From Pseudomonas sp. HR96 (GTDB lineage: Bacteria > Pseudomonadota > Gammaproteobacteria > Pseudomonadales > Pseudomonadaceae): a stretch of DNA of 64,000 nt. Position 1 is the first letter of the stretch, and every line of letters begins with the position of its first letter. The position numbers were made by a program, and so were the translations under genes. The notes below the pieces were generated by a model that was given only the letters and a program-made list of their open reading frames with translations, ran no database searches and was not told the origin of the DNA. The stretch spans positions 1,347,001 through 1,411,000 of the forward strand of contig NZ_CP139141.1 in the NCBI RefSeq assembly GCF_034059295.1. Direction: 5' to 3'. Shown one piece after another: positions 16,848 through 27,030 of this stretch.

Positions 16848-19150
16848 CCCCCGAGCAGATGCGCGACGCTTCCCTGCTGGAGTTGTTCAGCCTCGAAGCC
16901 GAGGCCCAGACCCAGGTGCTCAGTGCCGGGCTGCTGGCGCTTGAGCGCAACCCGACCCAGGCCGAGCACTTGGAAGCCTGCATGCGTGCGGCGCACTCGC
17001 TCAAGGGCGCCGCGCGCATTGTCGGCATCGATGCCGGGGTCAGCGTTGCCCACCAGATGGAGGATTGTCTGGTCAGCGCCCAGGAGCGTCGGCTGTTCCT
17101 GCTGCCCGAGCACATCGACGCGCTGCTGCAGGGCACCGACCTGCTGATGCGTATCGGCCAACCCGAGCACGCACCCAGCAGCGCCGAGATCGACAGTTGG
17201 GTGGTGCAGATGCAGGCCCTGCTCGACCCGGACAGCGTCGCGGCCGCGGCCATGGTGCCGCCGCCCGCCGCAGCTGCGGCTGTGACCCTGCCAGCTACGC
17301 CCGGGGCGGATAGCCCAGCGGTCCAGGCCACCCCCGCAGTCAGCGAGCAAGCGCTGGAGCTCAACACTGGCCTGGCGCCCGCCAGTCGCGGTCGCGTCGA
17401 AGGCGGCGAGCGGGTGCTGCGGGTCACCGCCGAACGCCTGAACGGTCTGCTCGACCTGTCCAGCAAGGCGCTGGTCGAAACCCAGCGCATCAAGCCCTAC
17501 CTGACCGTGATGCAGCGCATCAAGCGGGTCCAGGCGCAGAGCCTGCAGGCCATGGACCGGGTCAAGGAGCGCCTGGAGGAGGGCAGCCTTGCCGAGGACA
17601 CCCGCGAGGCCCTGGCCCAGGCCCAGAGCCTGCTGGCCGAGGCGCAGCAACTGCTGCTGCGCCAGACCAGCGAGCTCGACGAATTTGGCTGGCAGGCCAG
17701 CCAGCGCGCCCAGGCGCTCTACGACACCGCTTTGGCCTGCCGCATGCGGCCCTTCGCCGACGTGCTGGTCGGCCAGGAGCGCATGGTCCGTGACCTGGGG
17801 CGCACCCTGGGCAAGCAGGTCCGTCTGGAGATCGAAGGGGAAAAGACTCAGGTCGATCGCGACGTGCTCGAGCGCCTCGAGGCGCCGCTGACTCACCTGC
17901 TGCGCAATGCCGTCGACCACGGCATCGAGTCGCCCGAGCAGCGGGTGCTGGCCGGCAAGACCGCCGAAGGCCTGATCCGTCTGCGAGCCTCTCACCAGGC
18001 CGGCTTGCTGGTGCTGGAGCTGGTCGACGATGGCAACGGCGTCGATCTGGAAAAACTCCGGCGCGCGATCATTCAGCGCCAGCTTTCGCCCGCCGACACC
18101 GCCGCGCAGCTGAGCGAGGAAGAGTTGCTGTCGTTCCTGTTCCTGCCCGGGTTCAGCATGCGCGACACCGTCACCGAGGTGTCCGGGCGCGGGGTCGGCC
18201 TCGACGCCGTGCAGCACATGGTCCGCCAGTTGCGCGGCTCGGTGGACCTGCGCCAGGTGGCGGGGCAGGGCAGCCAGTTCCATCTGGAGGTGCCGCTGAC
18301 CCTGTCAGTGGTGCGCAGCCTGGTGGTGGAGGTCGGCGACGAAGCCTACGCCTTCCCGCTGGCGCATATCGAACACATGCTGGACCTGCCGGCCGACGAC
18401 ATCGTCCAGCTCGAGGGGCGCCAGCACTTCTGGTACCAGGAACGCCACGTCGGCCTGGTGGCCGCCAGCCAGTTGTTGCAGCGCCCCGCTGCGCAGGGTG
18501 GCCAGGAATCGCTCAAAGTGGTAGTGATCCGCGAGCGCGACGCGGTGTACGGGGTGGCCGTGGAGCGTTTCATCGGTGAGCGCACGCTGGTGGTGCTGCC
18601 ACTGGATACGCGGCTGGGCAAGGTCCAGGACATCTCCGCCGGCGCCCTGCTGGATGACGGCTCGGTGGTGCTGATCGTCGACGTCGAGGACATGCTGCGC
18701 TCGGTGGAAAAACTGCTCAACACCGGGCGCCTGGAGCGCATCGACCGGCGCAACCGGCACAACGAGGTGCCGCGCAAGCGCGTGCTGGTGGTCGACGACT
18801 CGCTGACCGTGCGCGAGCTGCAACGCAAGCTGCTGACCCATCGCGGCTACGACGTGGCGGTGGCAGTGGACGGCATGGACGGCTGGAACGCCCTGCGCAG
18901 CGAGGCCTTCGACCTGTTGATCACCGACATCGACATGCCGCGCATGGACGGCATCGAGCTGGTCACCCTGCTGCGCCGCGACAGCCGCCTGCAATCGCTG
19001 CCAGTGATGGTGGTGTCCTACAAGGACCGCGAAGAAGACCGACGGCGTGGCCTGGACGCCGGGGCCGACTATTATCTGGCCAAGGCCAGTTTCCACGACG
19101 ATGCGTTGCTCGATGCGGTGGTCGAATTGATTGGGGGAGCGCAGGGATGA
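16844..19150 (+). CDS. wspE: Hybrid histidine kinase WspE (CheA fused to receiver)
   Basis: Central kinase of the Wsp pathway (768 aa), which phosphorylates WspR and WspF. Domains in order: HPt at about 5-110 with phospho-accepting His51 (AAHSLKGAAR); an Ala/Pro-rich linker about 130-185; dimerisation and HATPase region about 190-485 with N box HLLRNAVDHG (351-360), G1 box VDDGNGV (394-400) and G2 box GRGVGLDAV (448-456); a CheW-like regulatory domain about 487-630; and a C-terminal receiver about 645-768 with acidic pair DD651-652, Asp695 (LLITDIDMP) and the conserved Lys in the AKASF segment. All key residues are present. It overlaps wspF by 4 bases. Confidence 0.95.
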   Translation: MTPEQMRDASLLELFSLEAEAQTQVLSAGLLALERNPTQAEHLEACMRAAHSLKGAARIVGIDAGVSVAHQMEDCLVSAQERRLFLLPEHIDALLQGTDLLMRIGQPEHAPSSAEIDSWVVQMQALLDPDSVAAAAMVPPPAAAAAVTLPATPGADSPAVQATPAVSEQALELNTGLAPASRGRVEGGERVLRVTAERLNGLLDLSSKALVETQRIKPYLTVMQRIKRVQAQSLQAMDRVKERLEEGSLAEDTREALAQAQSLLAEAQQLLLRQTSELDEFGWQASQRAQALYDTALACRMRPFADVLVGQERMVRDLGRTLGKQVRLEIEGEKTQVDRDVLERLEAPLTHLLRNAVDHGIESPEQRVLAGKTAEGLIRLRASHQAGLLVLELVDDGNGVDLEKLRRAIIQRQLSPADTAAQLSEEELLSFLFLPGFSMRDTVTEVSGRGVGLDAVQHMVRQLRGSVDLRQVAGQGSQFHLEVPLTLSVVRSLVVEVGDEAYAFPLAHIEHMLDLPADDIVQLEGRQHFWYQERHVGLVAASQLLQRPAAQGGQESLKVVVIRERDAVYGVAVERFIGERTLVVLPLDTRLGKVQDISAGALLDDGSVVLIVDVEDMLRSVEKLLNTGRLERIDRRNRHNEVPRKRVLVVDDSLTVRELQRKLLTHRGYDVAVAVDGMDGWNALRSEAFDLLITDIDMPRMDGIELVTLLRRDSRLQSLPVMVVSYKDREEDRRRGLDAGADYYLAKASFHDDALLDAVVELIGGAQG

Positions 19151-20157
19151 AGATTGCCATCGTCAATGACATGCCATTGGCGGTTGAAGCGTTGCGCCGG
19201 GCCATCGCCCTGGAGCCCGCGCATCAGCTGGTGTGGGTGGCCAGCAACGGCCTGGAGGCGGTACAGCGCTGCCTCGAGCTGACCCCCGACCTGATCCTGA
19301 TGGACCTGATCATGCCGGTCATGGATGGCGTGGAGGCCACCCGGCAGATCATGGCCAATACCCCCTGCGCCATCGTCATCGTCACCGTCGACCGCCAGCA
19401 GCACATGAATCGCGTCTTCGAGGCCATGGGCCACGGTGCCCTGGACGTGGTCGACACCCCCGCCCTGGGCGCCGGCAATGCCCAGGAGGCGGCGGCGCCC
19501 CTGCTGCGCAAGATCCTCAACATCGGCTGGCTGATCGGCCCGCGCGGCGCGCCGGCCAAGACCCTCGCGCCGGCCACTCGCCAGCCCGAGCAGCGTCAGC
19601 GGCTGGTGGCCATCGGCTCCTCAGCCGGCGGCCCGGCGGCCCTGGAAATCCTCCTAAAAGGCCTGCCGCGCGACTTCTCGGCGGCCATCGTGCTGGTGCA
19701 GCACGTCGACCAGGTGTTTGCCGCGGGCATGGCCGAATGGCTGGCCGGTTCCTCGGGCCTGGCCGTACGGCTTGCTCGCGACGGCGAAAGGCCGCAAGCT
19801 GGCACTGTGCTGCTAGCGGGAACCAATCATCATATTCGTCTGTTGAAAAATGGTACGCTCGCGTACACCGCCGAGCCGGTGAATGAAATCTACCGGCCGT
19901 CCATCGACGTTTTCTTCGAAAGCGTCGCCCAATTCTGGACCGGCGACGCGGTAGGTGTGCTGTTGACCGGCATGGGTCGCGATGGCGCCCAAGGTCTGAA
20001 GTTGATGCGCCAGCAAGGTTACCTGACCATCGCGCAGGATCAGCAAAGCTGTGCTGTTTACGGAATGCCCAAGGCGGCTGCGGCGATTGACGCAGCGGTC
20101 GAAATACGTCCGCTGGAGCGGATTGCCCCACGACTGATGGACGTTTTTGCCCCATGA
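19147..20157 (+). CDS. wspF: CheB-type methylesterase WspF
   Basis: Response-regulator methylesterase that demethylates WspA and so turns signalling down (336 aa). Receiver at 1-120 with phosphorylation site Asp53 (LILMDLIMP). C-terminal CheB esterase at about 150-335 with catalytic serine in GSSAGGP (157-163), His186 (LVQHVD) and Asp279 (TGMGRDG). The open frame is intact from end to end. This matters because wspF loss-of-function mutants have constitutively active WspR and a wrinkly, biofilm-rich phenotype. The 37-base gap to wspR is the only non-overlapping junction in the operon. Confidence 0.95.
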   Translation: MKIAIVNDMPLAVEALRRAIALEPAHQLVWVASNGLEAVQRCLELTPDLILMDLIMPVMDGVEATRQIMANTPCAIVIVTVDRQQHMNRVFEAMGHGALDVVDTPALGAGNAQEAAAPLLRKILNIGWLIGPRGAPAKTLAPATRQPEQRQRLVAIGSSAGGPAALEILLKGLPRDFSAAIVLVQHVDQVFAAGMAEWLAGSSGLAVRLARDGERPQAGTVLLAGTNHHIRLLKNGTLAYTAEPVNEIYRPSIDVFFESVAQFWTGDAVGVLLTGMGRDGAQGLKLMRQQGYLTIAQDQQSCAVYGMPKAAAAIDAAVEIRPLERIAPRLMDVFAP

Positions 20158-20194
20158 ACCCAAGCCACCGAGCGCGCAGTAACCAGGTGAGAGC

Positions 20195-21208
20195 ATGATT
20201 GACCTGCAGATCGAAGAATTCAAATCGTCCGATGCCTACAAGTCCATGGTGCTGCTGGTCGACGACCAGCCGATGATCGGCGAGGCCATCAGGCGCAGCC
20301 TCGCGCACGAGGAAAACATCGATTTCCACTTCTGCTCCGATCCCCAGCAGGCGATCAACCAGGCAATGCGGATCAAGCCGACGGTGATCCTCCAGGACCT
20401 GATCATGCCCGGGCTCGACGGTCTCTCGCTGGTGCGCGAATACCGCAACCACCCGGCCACCCAGGACATCCCGATCATTGTGCTTTCGACCAAGGAAGAC
20501 CCGATGATCAAGAGCGCGGCGTTCGCCGCCGGCGCCAACGACTACCTGGTCAAGCTGCCCGACACCATCGAACTGGTGGCGCGCATTCGCTACCACTCGC
20601 GGTCCTACCTGACCCTGCTGCAGCGCGATGACGCCTACCGCGCCCTGCGTGTCAGCCAGCAACAGCTGCTCGACACCAACCTGGTGCTGCAGCGGCTGAT
20701 GAACTCCGACGGCCTGACCGGGCTGTCCAACCGCCGTCACTTCGATGAATACCTCGAACTGGAATGGCGCCGCGCATTGCGCGACAAGACCCAGATCTCG
20801 CTGCTGATGATCGACGTCGACTACTTCAAGTCGTACAACGACAACTTCGGCCACCTGGACGGCGACGAAGCGCTGCGCCGGGTCGCCGACGCCATCCGCG
20901 AGGCCACCAATCGTGCCACCGACCTGCCGGCGCGCTACGGCGGTGAAGAATTCTCGCTGGTGCTTCCAGGCACCTCGCCTGGCGGCGCGCGGCTGATCGC
21001 GGAGAAACTGCGCCAGACCATCATCGGTTTGAACATCCCGCACATCGCTCCCGAGGCGGGCTCGAACCTGACCGTCAGCATCGGCCTGGCCACCCTGACG
21101 CCCAACCGCCCGGACAACTGCCGCGACCTGATCTCCATGGCCGACAAGGGGCTGTACCAGGCGAAGAACAACGGCCGCAATCAGGTGGTGGTGGGGCAGG
21201 ATCTCTGA
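20195..21208 (+). CDS. wspR: Diguanylate cyclase response regulator WspR
   Basis: Output of the Wsp system: makes cyclic di-GMP when phosphorylated, and clusters in the cytoplasm in studied homologues (337 aa). Receiver at about 15-140 with acidic residues DD23-24, phosphorylation site Asp68 (ILQDLIMPG) and Lys100. A helical linker follows at about 141-170. GGDEF domain at about 170-330 with active-site GGEEF at 249-253. The inhibitory I-site RxxD (RATD, 240-243) lies five residues before it, so product feedback inhibition should be retained. Start: ATG at 20195 with AGGTGAG 4-10 bases upstream. Confidence 0.95.
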   Translation: MIDLQIEEFKSSDAYKSMVLLVDDQPMIGEAIRRSLAHEENIDFHFCSDPQQAINQAMRIKPTVILQDLIMPGLDGLSLVREYRNHPATQDIPIIVLSTKEDPMIKSAAFAAGANDYLVKLPDTIELVARIRYHSRSYLTLLQRDDAYRALRVSQQQLLDTNLVLQRLMNSDGLTGLSNRRHFDEYLELEWRRALRDKTQISLLMIDVDYFKSYNDNFGHLDGDEALRRVADAIREATNRATDLPARYGGEEFSLVLPGTSPGGARLIAEKLRQTIIGLNIPHIAPEAGSNLTVSIGLATLTPNRPDNCRDLISMADKGLYQAKNNGRNQVVVGQDL

Positions 21209-21276
21209 TCCGGTCGCCCATGGCCGTCGTGCAGTTGCAGGTGTCGCTTGATTCCCACAGGCTTGTTCGGCTGCGT

Positions 21277-21282
21277 TATACT
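21277..21282 (+). promoter_or_regulatory. Candidate -10 box for prfB
   Basis: TATACT, 42-47 bases before the prfB start in the 115-base gap after wspR. It matches the sigma-70 -10 consensus closely. I see no good -35 box at 16-18 bases, so the call rests on one element and position. Confidence 0.4.
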
Positions 21283-21323
21283 CTCCGGCTTTTGACACGC
21301 CTTTAGCACGAGTGCCGCCCGCC

Positions 21324-22419
21324 ATGGAAATCAACCCGATCCTGAACAGCATCAAGGACCTGTCCGAGCGCTCCGAAACCATTCGGGGGTATCTTTGACT
21401 ACGATCAGAAGAATGAACGTCTGATCGAAGTCAACCGCGAGCTCGAAGACCCCAGCGTCTGGAACAACCCGTCGTACGCCCAGGAACTGGGCCGTGAGCG
21501 CTCGACCCTGGCGCAGATTGTCGACACCCTCGACGAGATGCACGGCGGTCTGGCCGACGCCAAGGACCTGCTGCTGATGGCTGCCGAGGAAGAAGACCAG
21601 GGCGCTGTCGACGATGTCGCCGCCGAGGTCGAACGCCTGCGCGAATCCCTCGAGAAGCTGGAATTTCGCCGCATGTTCAGCGGCGAGATGGACGCCAACA
21701 ACGCCTACCTCGACATCCAGGCCGGTTCCGGCGGCACCGAAGCCCAGGACTGGGCCAACATCCTGCTGCGCATGTACCTGCGCTGGGCCGACAAGCGCGG
21801 CTTCGACACCACCATCATGGAGCTGTCGGCCGGTGAAGTCGCCGGTATCAAAGGTGCGACCCTGCACATCAAGGGCGAATACGCCTTCGGCTGGCTGCGC
21901 ACCGAAATCGGCGTGCACCGCCTGGTGCGCAAGAGCCCGTTCGACTCCGGCAACCGCCGCCACACCTCCTTCTCGGCGGTGTTCGTGTCGCCTGAAATCG
22001 ATGACAACATCGAAATCGACATCAACCCGGCGGACCTGCGCATCGACACCTACCGCTCCTCCGGCGCGGGCGGTCAGCACGTCAACACCACCGACTCGGC
22101 GGTACGGATCACCCACGTGCCGACCAACACCGTGGTCAGCTGCCAGAACGAACGCTCGCAGCACGCGAACAAGGACACCGCCATGAAAATGCTGCGGGCG
22201 CGCTTGTACGAGCAGGAAGTGCAGAAGCGCAACGCCGCCTCGCAGGCCTTGGAAGACACCAAGTCGGACATCGGCTGGGGTCACCAGATCCGCTCCTACG
22301 TGCTCGATGCCTCGCGCATCAAGGACCTGCGCACCAGTGTTGAACGCAGCGACTGCGACAAAGTGCTGGACGGCGACATCGACGAGTACCTGGTGGCCAG
22401 CTTGAAACAGGGCCTGTAA
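21324..22419 (+). CDS. prfB: Peptide chain release factor 2, expressed through a programmed +1 frameshift
   Basis: Releases finished peptides at UGA and UAA codons (364 aa after frameshift). The coding sequence is 21324-21395 joined to 21397-22419. Twenty-four codons are read, the last CTT at 21393-21395, followed by in-frame TGA at 21396-21398. Ribosomes slip +1 at CTT-TGA-C, helped by the internal Shine-Dalgarno-like CGGGGG three bases upstream of CTT, and continue with GAC TAC GAT. This is the standard autoregulation: low RF2 favours slippage. The main frame carries the stop-recognition tripeptide SPF (in RKSPFDSGN) and the catalytic GGQ (about residue 250). It is not a pseudogene. Confidence 0.96.
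21384..21399 (+). promoter_or_regulatory. prfB programmed frameshift site
   Basis: CGGGGGTATCTTTGAC: an SD-like G-rich element, a three-base spacer, the slippery CTT codon, the in-frame TGA and the following C. All parts of the classical RF2 recoding signal are present in the right order and spacing. Confidence 0.95.
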
Positions 22420-22430
22420 CCGCGCTCCCC

Positions 22431-22453
22431 GTGGGAGCAAGGCTTGCCCGCGA
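22431..22453. repeat. Single REP palindrome between prfB and lysS
   Basis: GTGGGAGCAAGGCTTGCCCGCG is one copy of the Pseudomonas REP head sequence, in the 85-base gap between prfB and lysS. A G/C-rich imperfect hairpin (CCCCGCCGCCAGGCGGGG) follows at about 22455-22472. Either could reduce read-through into lysS. Confidence 0.65.
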
Positions 22454-22504
22454 TCCCCGCCGCCAGGCGGGGTGCAAAGAACCCCTGATGGAAATTTTGA
22501 AGAC

Positions 22505-24007
<1,503 letters not shown>

Positions 24008-24022
24008 CCGGACCGATACAAG

Positions 24023-24049
24023 CCGCCTCCCGTGAGGCGGTTTTTTTTT
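24023..24049 (+). terminator. Rho-independent terminator after lysS
   Basis: CCGCCTC (24023-24029), loop CCGT, GAGGCGG (24034-24040), followed by nine T residues. A strong 7-bp GC-rich stem with a U tract ends the prfB-lysS unit. Confidence 0.93.
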
Positions 24050-24104
24050 GGCCCTGGATTTGTAGGGCCATCAGCAATCCACAAGGCTCACAAGGAACCC
24101 TACA

Positions 24105-24818
24105 GTGAACCCTGCAACAACCCACCAATGCCCCGCCGGCATCGCCAATGCCGTGGCCCAGGCCGTGCGCTATCAGGGCCGCAAGGCTTCGCGCCAAGGC
24201 AGCGAGCTGCGCCGCCAGGAAATCCTCGATGCGGCCATGCGCGTGGTCGTACGCGACGGCGTGCGCGGCGTGCGCCACCGCGCCGTGGCCGCCGAGGCCG
24301 GTGTGCCGCTTTCGGCCACCACCTACTACTTCAAGGACATCGACGACCTGCTCAGCGACACCTTCGCCCAGTACGTCGAGCGTAGCGCGGCGTTCATGGC
24401 CAAGCTGTGGGAAAACACCGAGGTGCTGCTGCGCCAGCTGCTCGCTGAAGACGACGGCAGCCAGGCCGCCCGCGCGCGGCTGGCTGATGCCATTGCACGC
24501 ATGACCGCCGATTACGTGCAGCGCCAGCTGCGCAGCCGGCGCAATCACCTGATGGCCGAGCAGGCGTTCCGCCAGGAGGCCCTGCGCAACCCGCGGCTGG
24601 CCGAACTGGTGGCCTCCCACGAACGCATCCTGCTGCAAGGCGCGCGCCGCCTGCTGGAAGTGTTAGGCTCGCGCGACCCACAGGAAGACGCGCAACTGTT
24701 GACGGCGATCATCGGTCGCATGGAGTATCAGGGCCTGCTACGGCCCGAGTCCCCGCAGCCTGATGCGCACTTGAGCTTGCTGGTGCGTTTCATGCACCTG
24801 GTGCTGGGCGCGGCCTGA
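24105..24818 (+). CDS. TetR-family transcriptional regulator
   Basis: DNA-binding repressor-type protein of 237 aa. The TetR helix-turn-helix is at about residues 33-82 (RRQEILDAAMRVVVRDG... AVAAEAGVPLSATTYYFKDIDDLL). The all-alpha ligand domain follows. The first 30 residues form an unstructured extension. The start is taken as GTG at 24105; an internal start nearer the HTH cannot be excluded because no strong ribosome-binding site is seen. It is co-oriented with, and 36 bases upstream of, the QEGLA-motif gene, its likeliest co-transcribed partner. Ligand unknown. Confidence 0.85.
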   Translation: MNPATTHQCPAGIANAVAQAVRYQGRKASRQGSELRRQEILDAAMRVVVRDGVRGVRHRAVAAEAGVPLSATTYYFKDIDDLLSDTFAQYVERSAAFMAKLWENTEVLLRQLLAEDDGSQAARARLADAIARMTADYVQRQLRSRRNHLMAEQAFRQEALRNPRLAELVASHERILLQGARRLLEVLGSRDPQEDAQLLTAIIGRMEYQGLLRPESPQPDAHLSLLVRFMHLVLGAA

Positions 24819-24854
24819 CGGCAACGGCGTTTTGATTTAAAGGAAGGAGGGCGG

Positions 24855-26132
24855 ATGGACGAGTACCAGCAGACGATACGAGCCTTGTCCGATCGGATCG
24901 TGCAGGCGCAGACGCCGATCCGCGTACTGGACGCGGTGAAGTGGGACGACAACGTGCGCCAGGGTTTTCTCAAGGCCAAGGGCAAGGAGCTGCCGGCCAT
25001 CGACCGGGCCTACTACCAGAGCCGCCCGCTGGGTTTCGATTCCAGTGCGGTGAAGCTGGAGTTCCAGAACATCGAGCGCGACATTACTCGCCAGCTCGGC
25101 CAGTTCAACCCGGTAGGGCAGATCATGCGGCGCATGTGCAAGGAGTACCGCATGGTGGTGCGCATGCTCGAAGCGCGTGGCACCGAAGACTTCGGCCTGA
25201 TCTCACAGGAACTCTACGGCGCCGCCTCCGACGCCTTCCATGCCGGTGACCCGACCCTGGCCGACCTGGGCATGATGCTCTCCGACTACCTGAACAACAT
25301 CGCCGGGCGTGGCGACCTCAAGGACGAGGCCAAGACGCTGACCGCCAAGGACGCCGTGGCCATGCTCCAGGGCCGGCTGAACCGCACCTTCGGCGAGGCC
25401 GAGGGCACCATCCGCGTGTTCGAGTCCGACGGCATCGTCGCCGACGCGGCAGCCGGTGCCGACTACATCAAGGTGCGTTCGGACGCCATGTTCAACGAGC
25501 GCGACGTGCGCGCGCTGGAGGTACATGAAGGCCTGGTCCACGTCGGCACCACGCTCAACGGCCTGAGCCAGCCGATCTGCACCTTCCTTTCCAAGGGGCC
25601 GCCCTCCTCGACGGTGACCCAGGAAGGCCTGGCGATTCTCATGGAAGTGATTGCCTTCGCCTCCTATCCCAGCCGCCTGCGCAAGCTGACCAACCGCACC
25701 CGCGCCATCCACATGGTCGAGCAGGGTGCGGATTTCCTCCAGGTGTTCGACTTCTTTCGCGAGCAGGGCTTCGAGATGGCCGAGAGCTATGGCAACGCCA
25801 GCCGCGTGTTCCGCGGTTCGACGCCGACCGGGCTGCCATTCACCAAGGACCTGTCGTATCTGAAAGGCTTCATCATGGTCTACAACTACATCCAGCTAGC
25901 GGTGCGCAAGGGCAAGCTGGAGCAGGTGCCGCTGCTGTTCTGCGGCAAGACCACGCTCGAAGACATGCGCACCTTGCGCCAACTGGTCGACGAAGGCCTG
26001 GTCGTAGCGCCCAAGTACCTGCCCGAGCAGTTTCGCGACATGAACGCGCTGAGTGCCTGGATGTGCTTCTCCAACTTCCTCAACCACCTGAGCCTGGACC
26101 GGATTGAAGCCGACTATTCGAACATTCTGTAA
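24855..26132 (+). CDS. DUF1704 / QEGLA-motif protein, putative zinc carboxypeptidase
   Basis: Protein of 425 aa of the family annotated as 'flavohemoglobin expression-modulating QEGLA motif protein'. The HExxxH metal motif HEGLVH lies at 224-229 and TQEGLA at 255-260. The same DUF1704 fold occurs in the animal tubulin tyrosine carboxypeptidase MATCAP, where this HExxxH binds catalytic zinc, so a metallo-carboxypeptidase activity is plausible; the bacterial substrate is unknown. Start: ATG at 24855 with a strong AAGGAAGGAGG site upstream. It follows the TetR gene and overlaps the next gene by 29 bases. The historic name rests on indirect evidence and should not be taken as a function. Confidence 0.83.
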   Translation: MDEYQQTIRALSDRIVQAQTPIRVLDAVKWDDNVRQGFLKAKGKELPAIDRAYYQSRPLGFDSSAVKLEFQNIERDITRQLGQFNPVGQIMRRMCKEYRMVVRMLEARGTEDFGLISQELYGAASDAFHAGDPTLADLGMMLSDYLNNIAGRGDLKDEAKTLTAKDAVAMLQGRLNRTFGEAEGTIRVFESDGIVADAAAGADYIKVRSDAMFNERDVRALEVHEGLVHVGTTLNGLSQPICTFLSKGPPSSTVTQEGLAILMEVIAFASYPSRLRKLTNRTRAIHMVEQGADFLQVFDFFREQGFEMAESYGNASRVFRGSTPTGLPFTKDLSYLKGFIMVYNYIQLAVRKGKLEQVPLLFCGKTTLEDMRTLRQLVDEGLVVAPKYLPEQFRDMNALSAWMCFSNFLNHLSLDRIEADYSNIL

Positions 26133-26997
26133 GGCCGCGCTGCTGGCCGTCAGCCTGGGCCTGGCGGCGTGCAGCTCGCTGCTGTTCTACCCAGAGCCGG
26201 GTCTGCCGTTCACTCCCGAGCGCGCTCACCTGGCCTACCGCGACGTCACCCTGACCGCCGCCGATGGCACGCAGTTGCGCGGCTGGTGGCTGCCGGCCAA
26301 GGCCGGGGTGCCCGTCAAGGGCACCGTCCTGCACCTGCACGGCAACGGCGGCAACATGGCCATGCACCTGGGTGGCAGCTGGTGGCTGCCGGAGCAAGGG
26401 TATCAGGTGCTGCTGATCGACTACCGCGGTTACGGGCTGTCCCAGGGCAAGCCGAGCCTGCCGGCGATCTATCAGGACATCGATGCGGCCTTTGCCTGGT
26501 TGCAGGCGCAACCCGAGGTGCAGGGCAAGCCGCTGGTGCTGCTGGGGCAGAGCCTGGGCGGAGCCATGGCCGTGCATTATCTGGGCGAGCATCCAGCGCA
26601 GCTGGCGCGGCTCAAGGCACTGGTGTTCGATGGCGTGCCCGCCAGCTACCGGGATATCGGCCAGCACACCTTGAGCACCTCATGGCTGACCTGGCCGCTG
26701 CAGGTGCCGCTGTCCTGGGCGGTGCCCGATGGCGACAGCGCGATCCGCTCGGTGGCACGGCTCAAGGGTGTGCCGCAATTGTACTTCCAGAGCATCGATG
26801 ACGAGGTGGTGCCGCTGGCCAATGGCATCAGCCTGTTCAAGGCGGCGCCGCCGCCACGGGTCCTGCAGCTGACCCGCGGCGGCCATGTCCAGACGTTTGC
26901 CGACCCTACCTGGCGCCAGGTGATGCTTGGGTTCCTCGAAGACCCCGAGCACTTCAACGGCCTGCGCCGGCTGGCGATGGTGCCGGACTATCCATGA
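26104..26997 (+). CDS. Alpha/beta-hydrolase lipoprotein
   Basis: Predicted lipoprotein esterase or peptidase (297 aa). The N-terminus has a lipoprotein signal with lipobox LAAC, lipidated Cys23. The hydrolase core has the oxyanion strand LHLHGNGGN (77-85), nucleophile elbow GQSLGG with Ser150, acid candidate in SIDDEVVP and His in GGHVQ near the end. Start: TTG at 26104, needed to include the signal peptide (MKPTIRTFCKAA). It overlaps the end of the upstream gene by 29 bases, so translation is probably coupled. Similar proteins of the BEM46/YfhR kind are of unknown substrate. Confidence 0.82.
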   Translation: MKPTIRTFCKAALLAVSLGLAACSSLLFYPEPGLPFTPERAHLAYRDVTLTAADGTQLRGWWLPAKAGVPVKGTVLHLHGNGGNMAMHLGGSWWLPEQGYQVLLIDYRGYGLSQGKPSLPAIYQDIDAAFAWLQAQPEVQGKPLVLLGQSLGGAMAVHYLGEHPAQLARLKALVFDGVPASYRDIGQHTLSTSWLTWPLQVPLSWAVPDGDSAIRSVARLKGVPQLYFQSIDDEVVPLANGISLFKAAPPPRVLQLTRGGHVQTFADPTWRQVMLGFLEDPEHFNGLRRLAMVPDYP

Positions 26998-27030
26998 AAC
27001 GAATGCCCGGCAGCCCCGGCCGATTGCCGA

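Noticed and set aside
21324..21398. prfB as a gene broken by an early stop
   Set aside because: The stop is the normal programmed +1 frameshift signal of release factor 2, with all elements present.
24855..26132. QEGLA protein as a regulator of flavohaemoglobin
   Set aside because: No flavohaemoglobin gene is near, and the motif set fits a metallopeptidase fold better; the label is historical.
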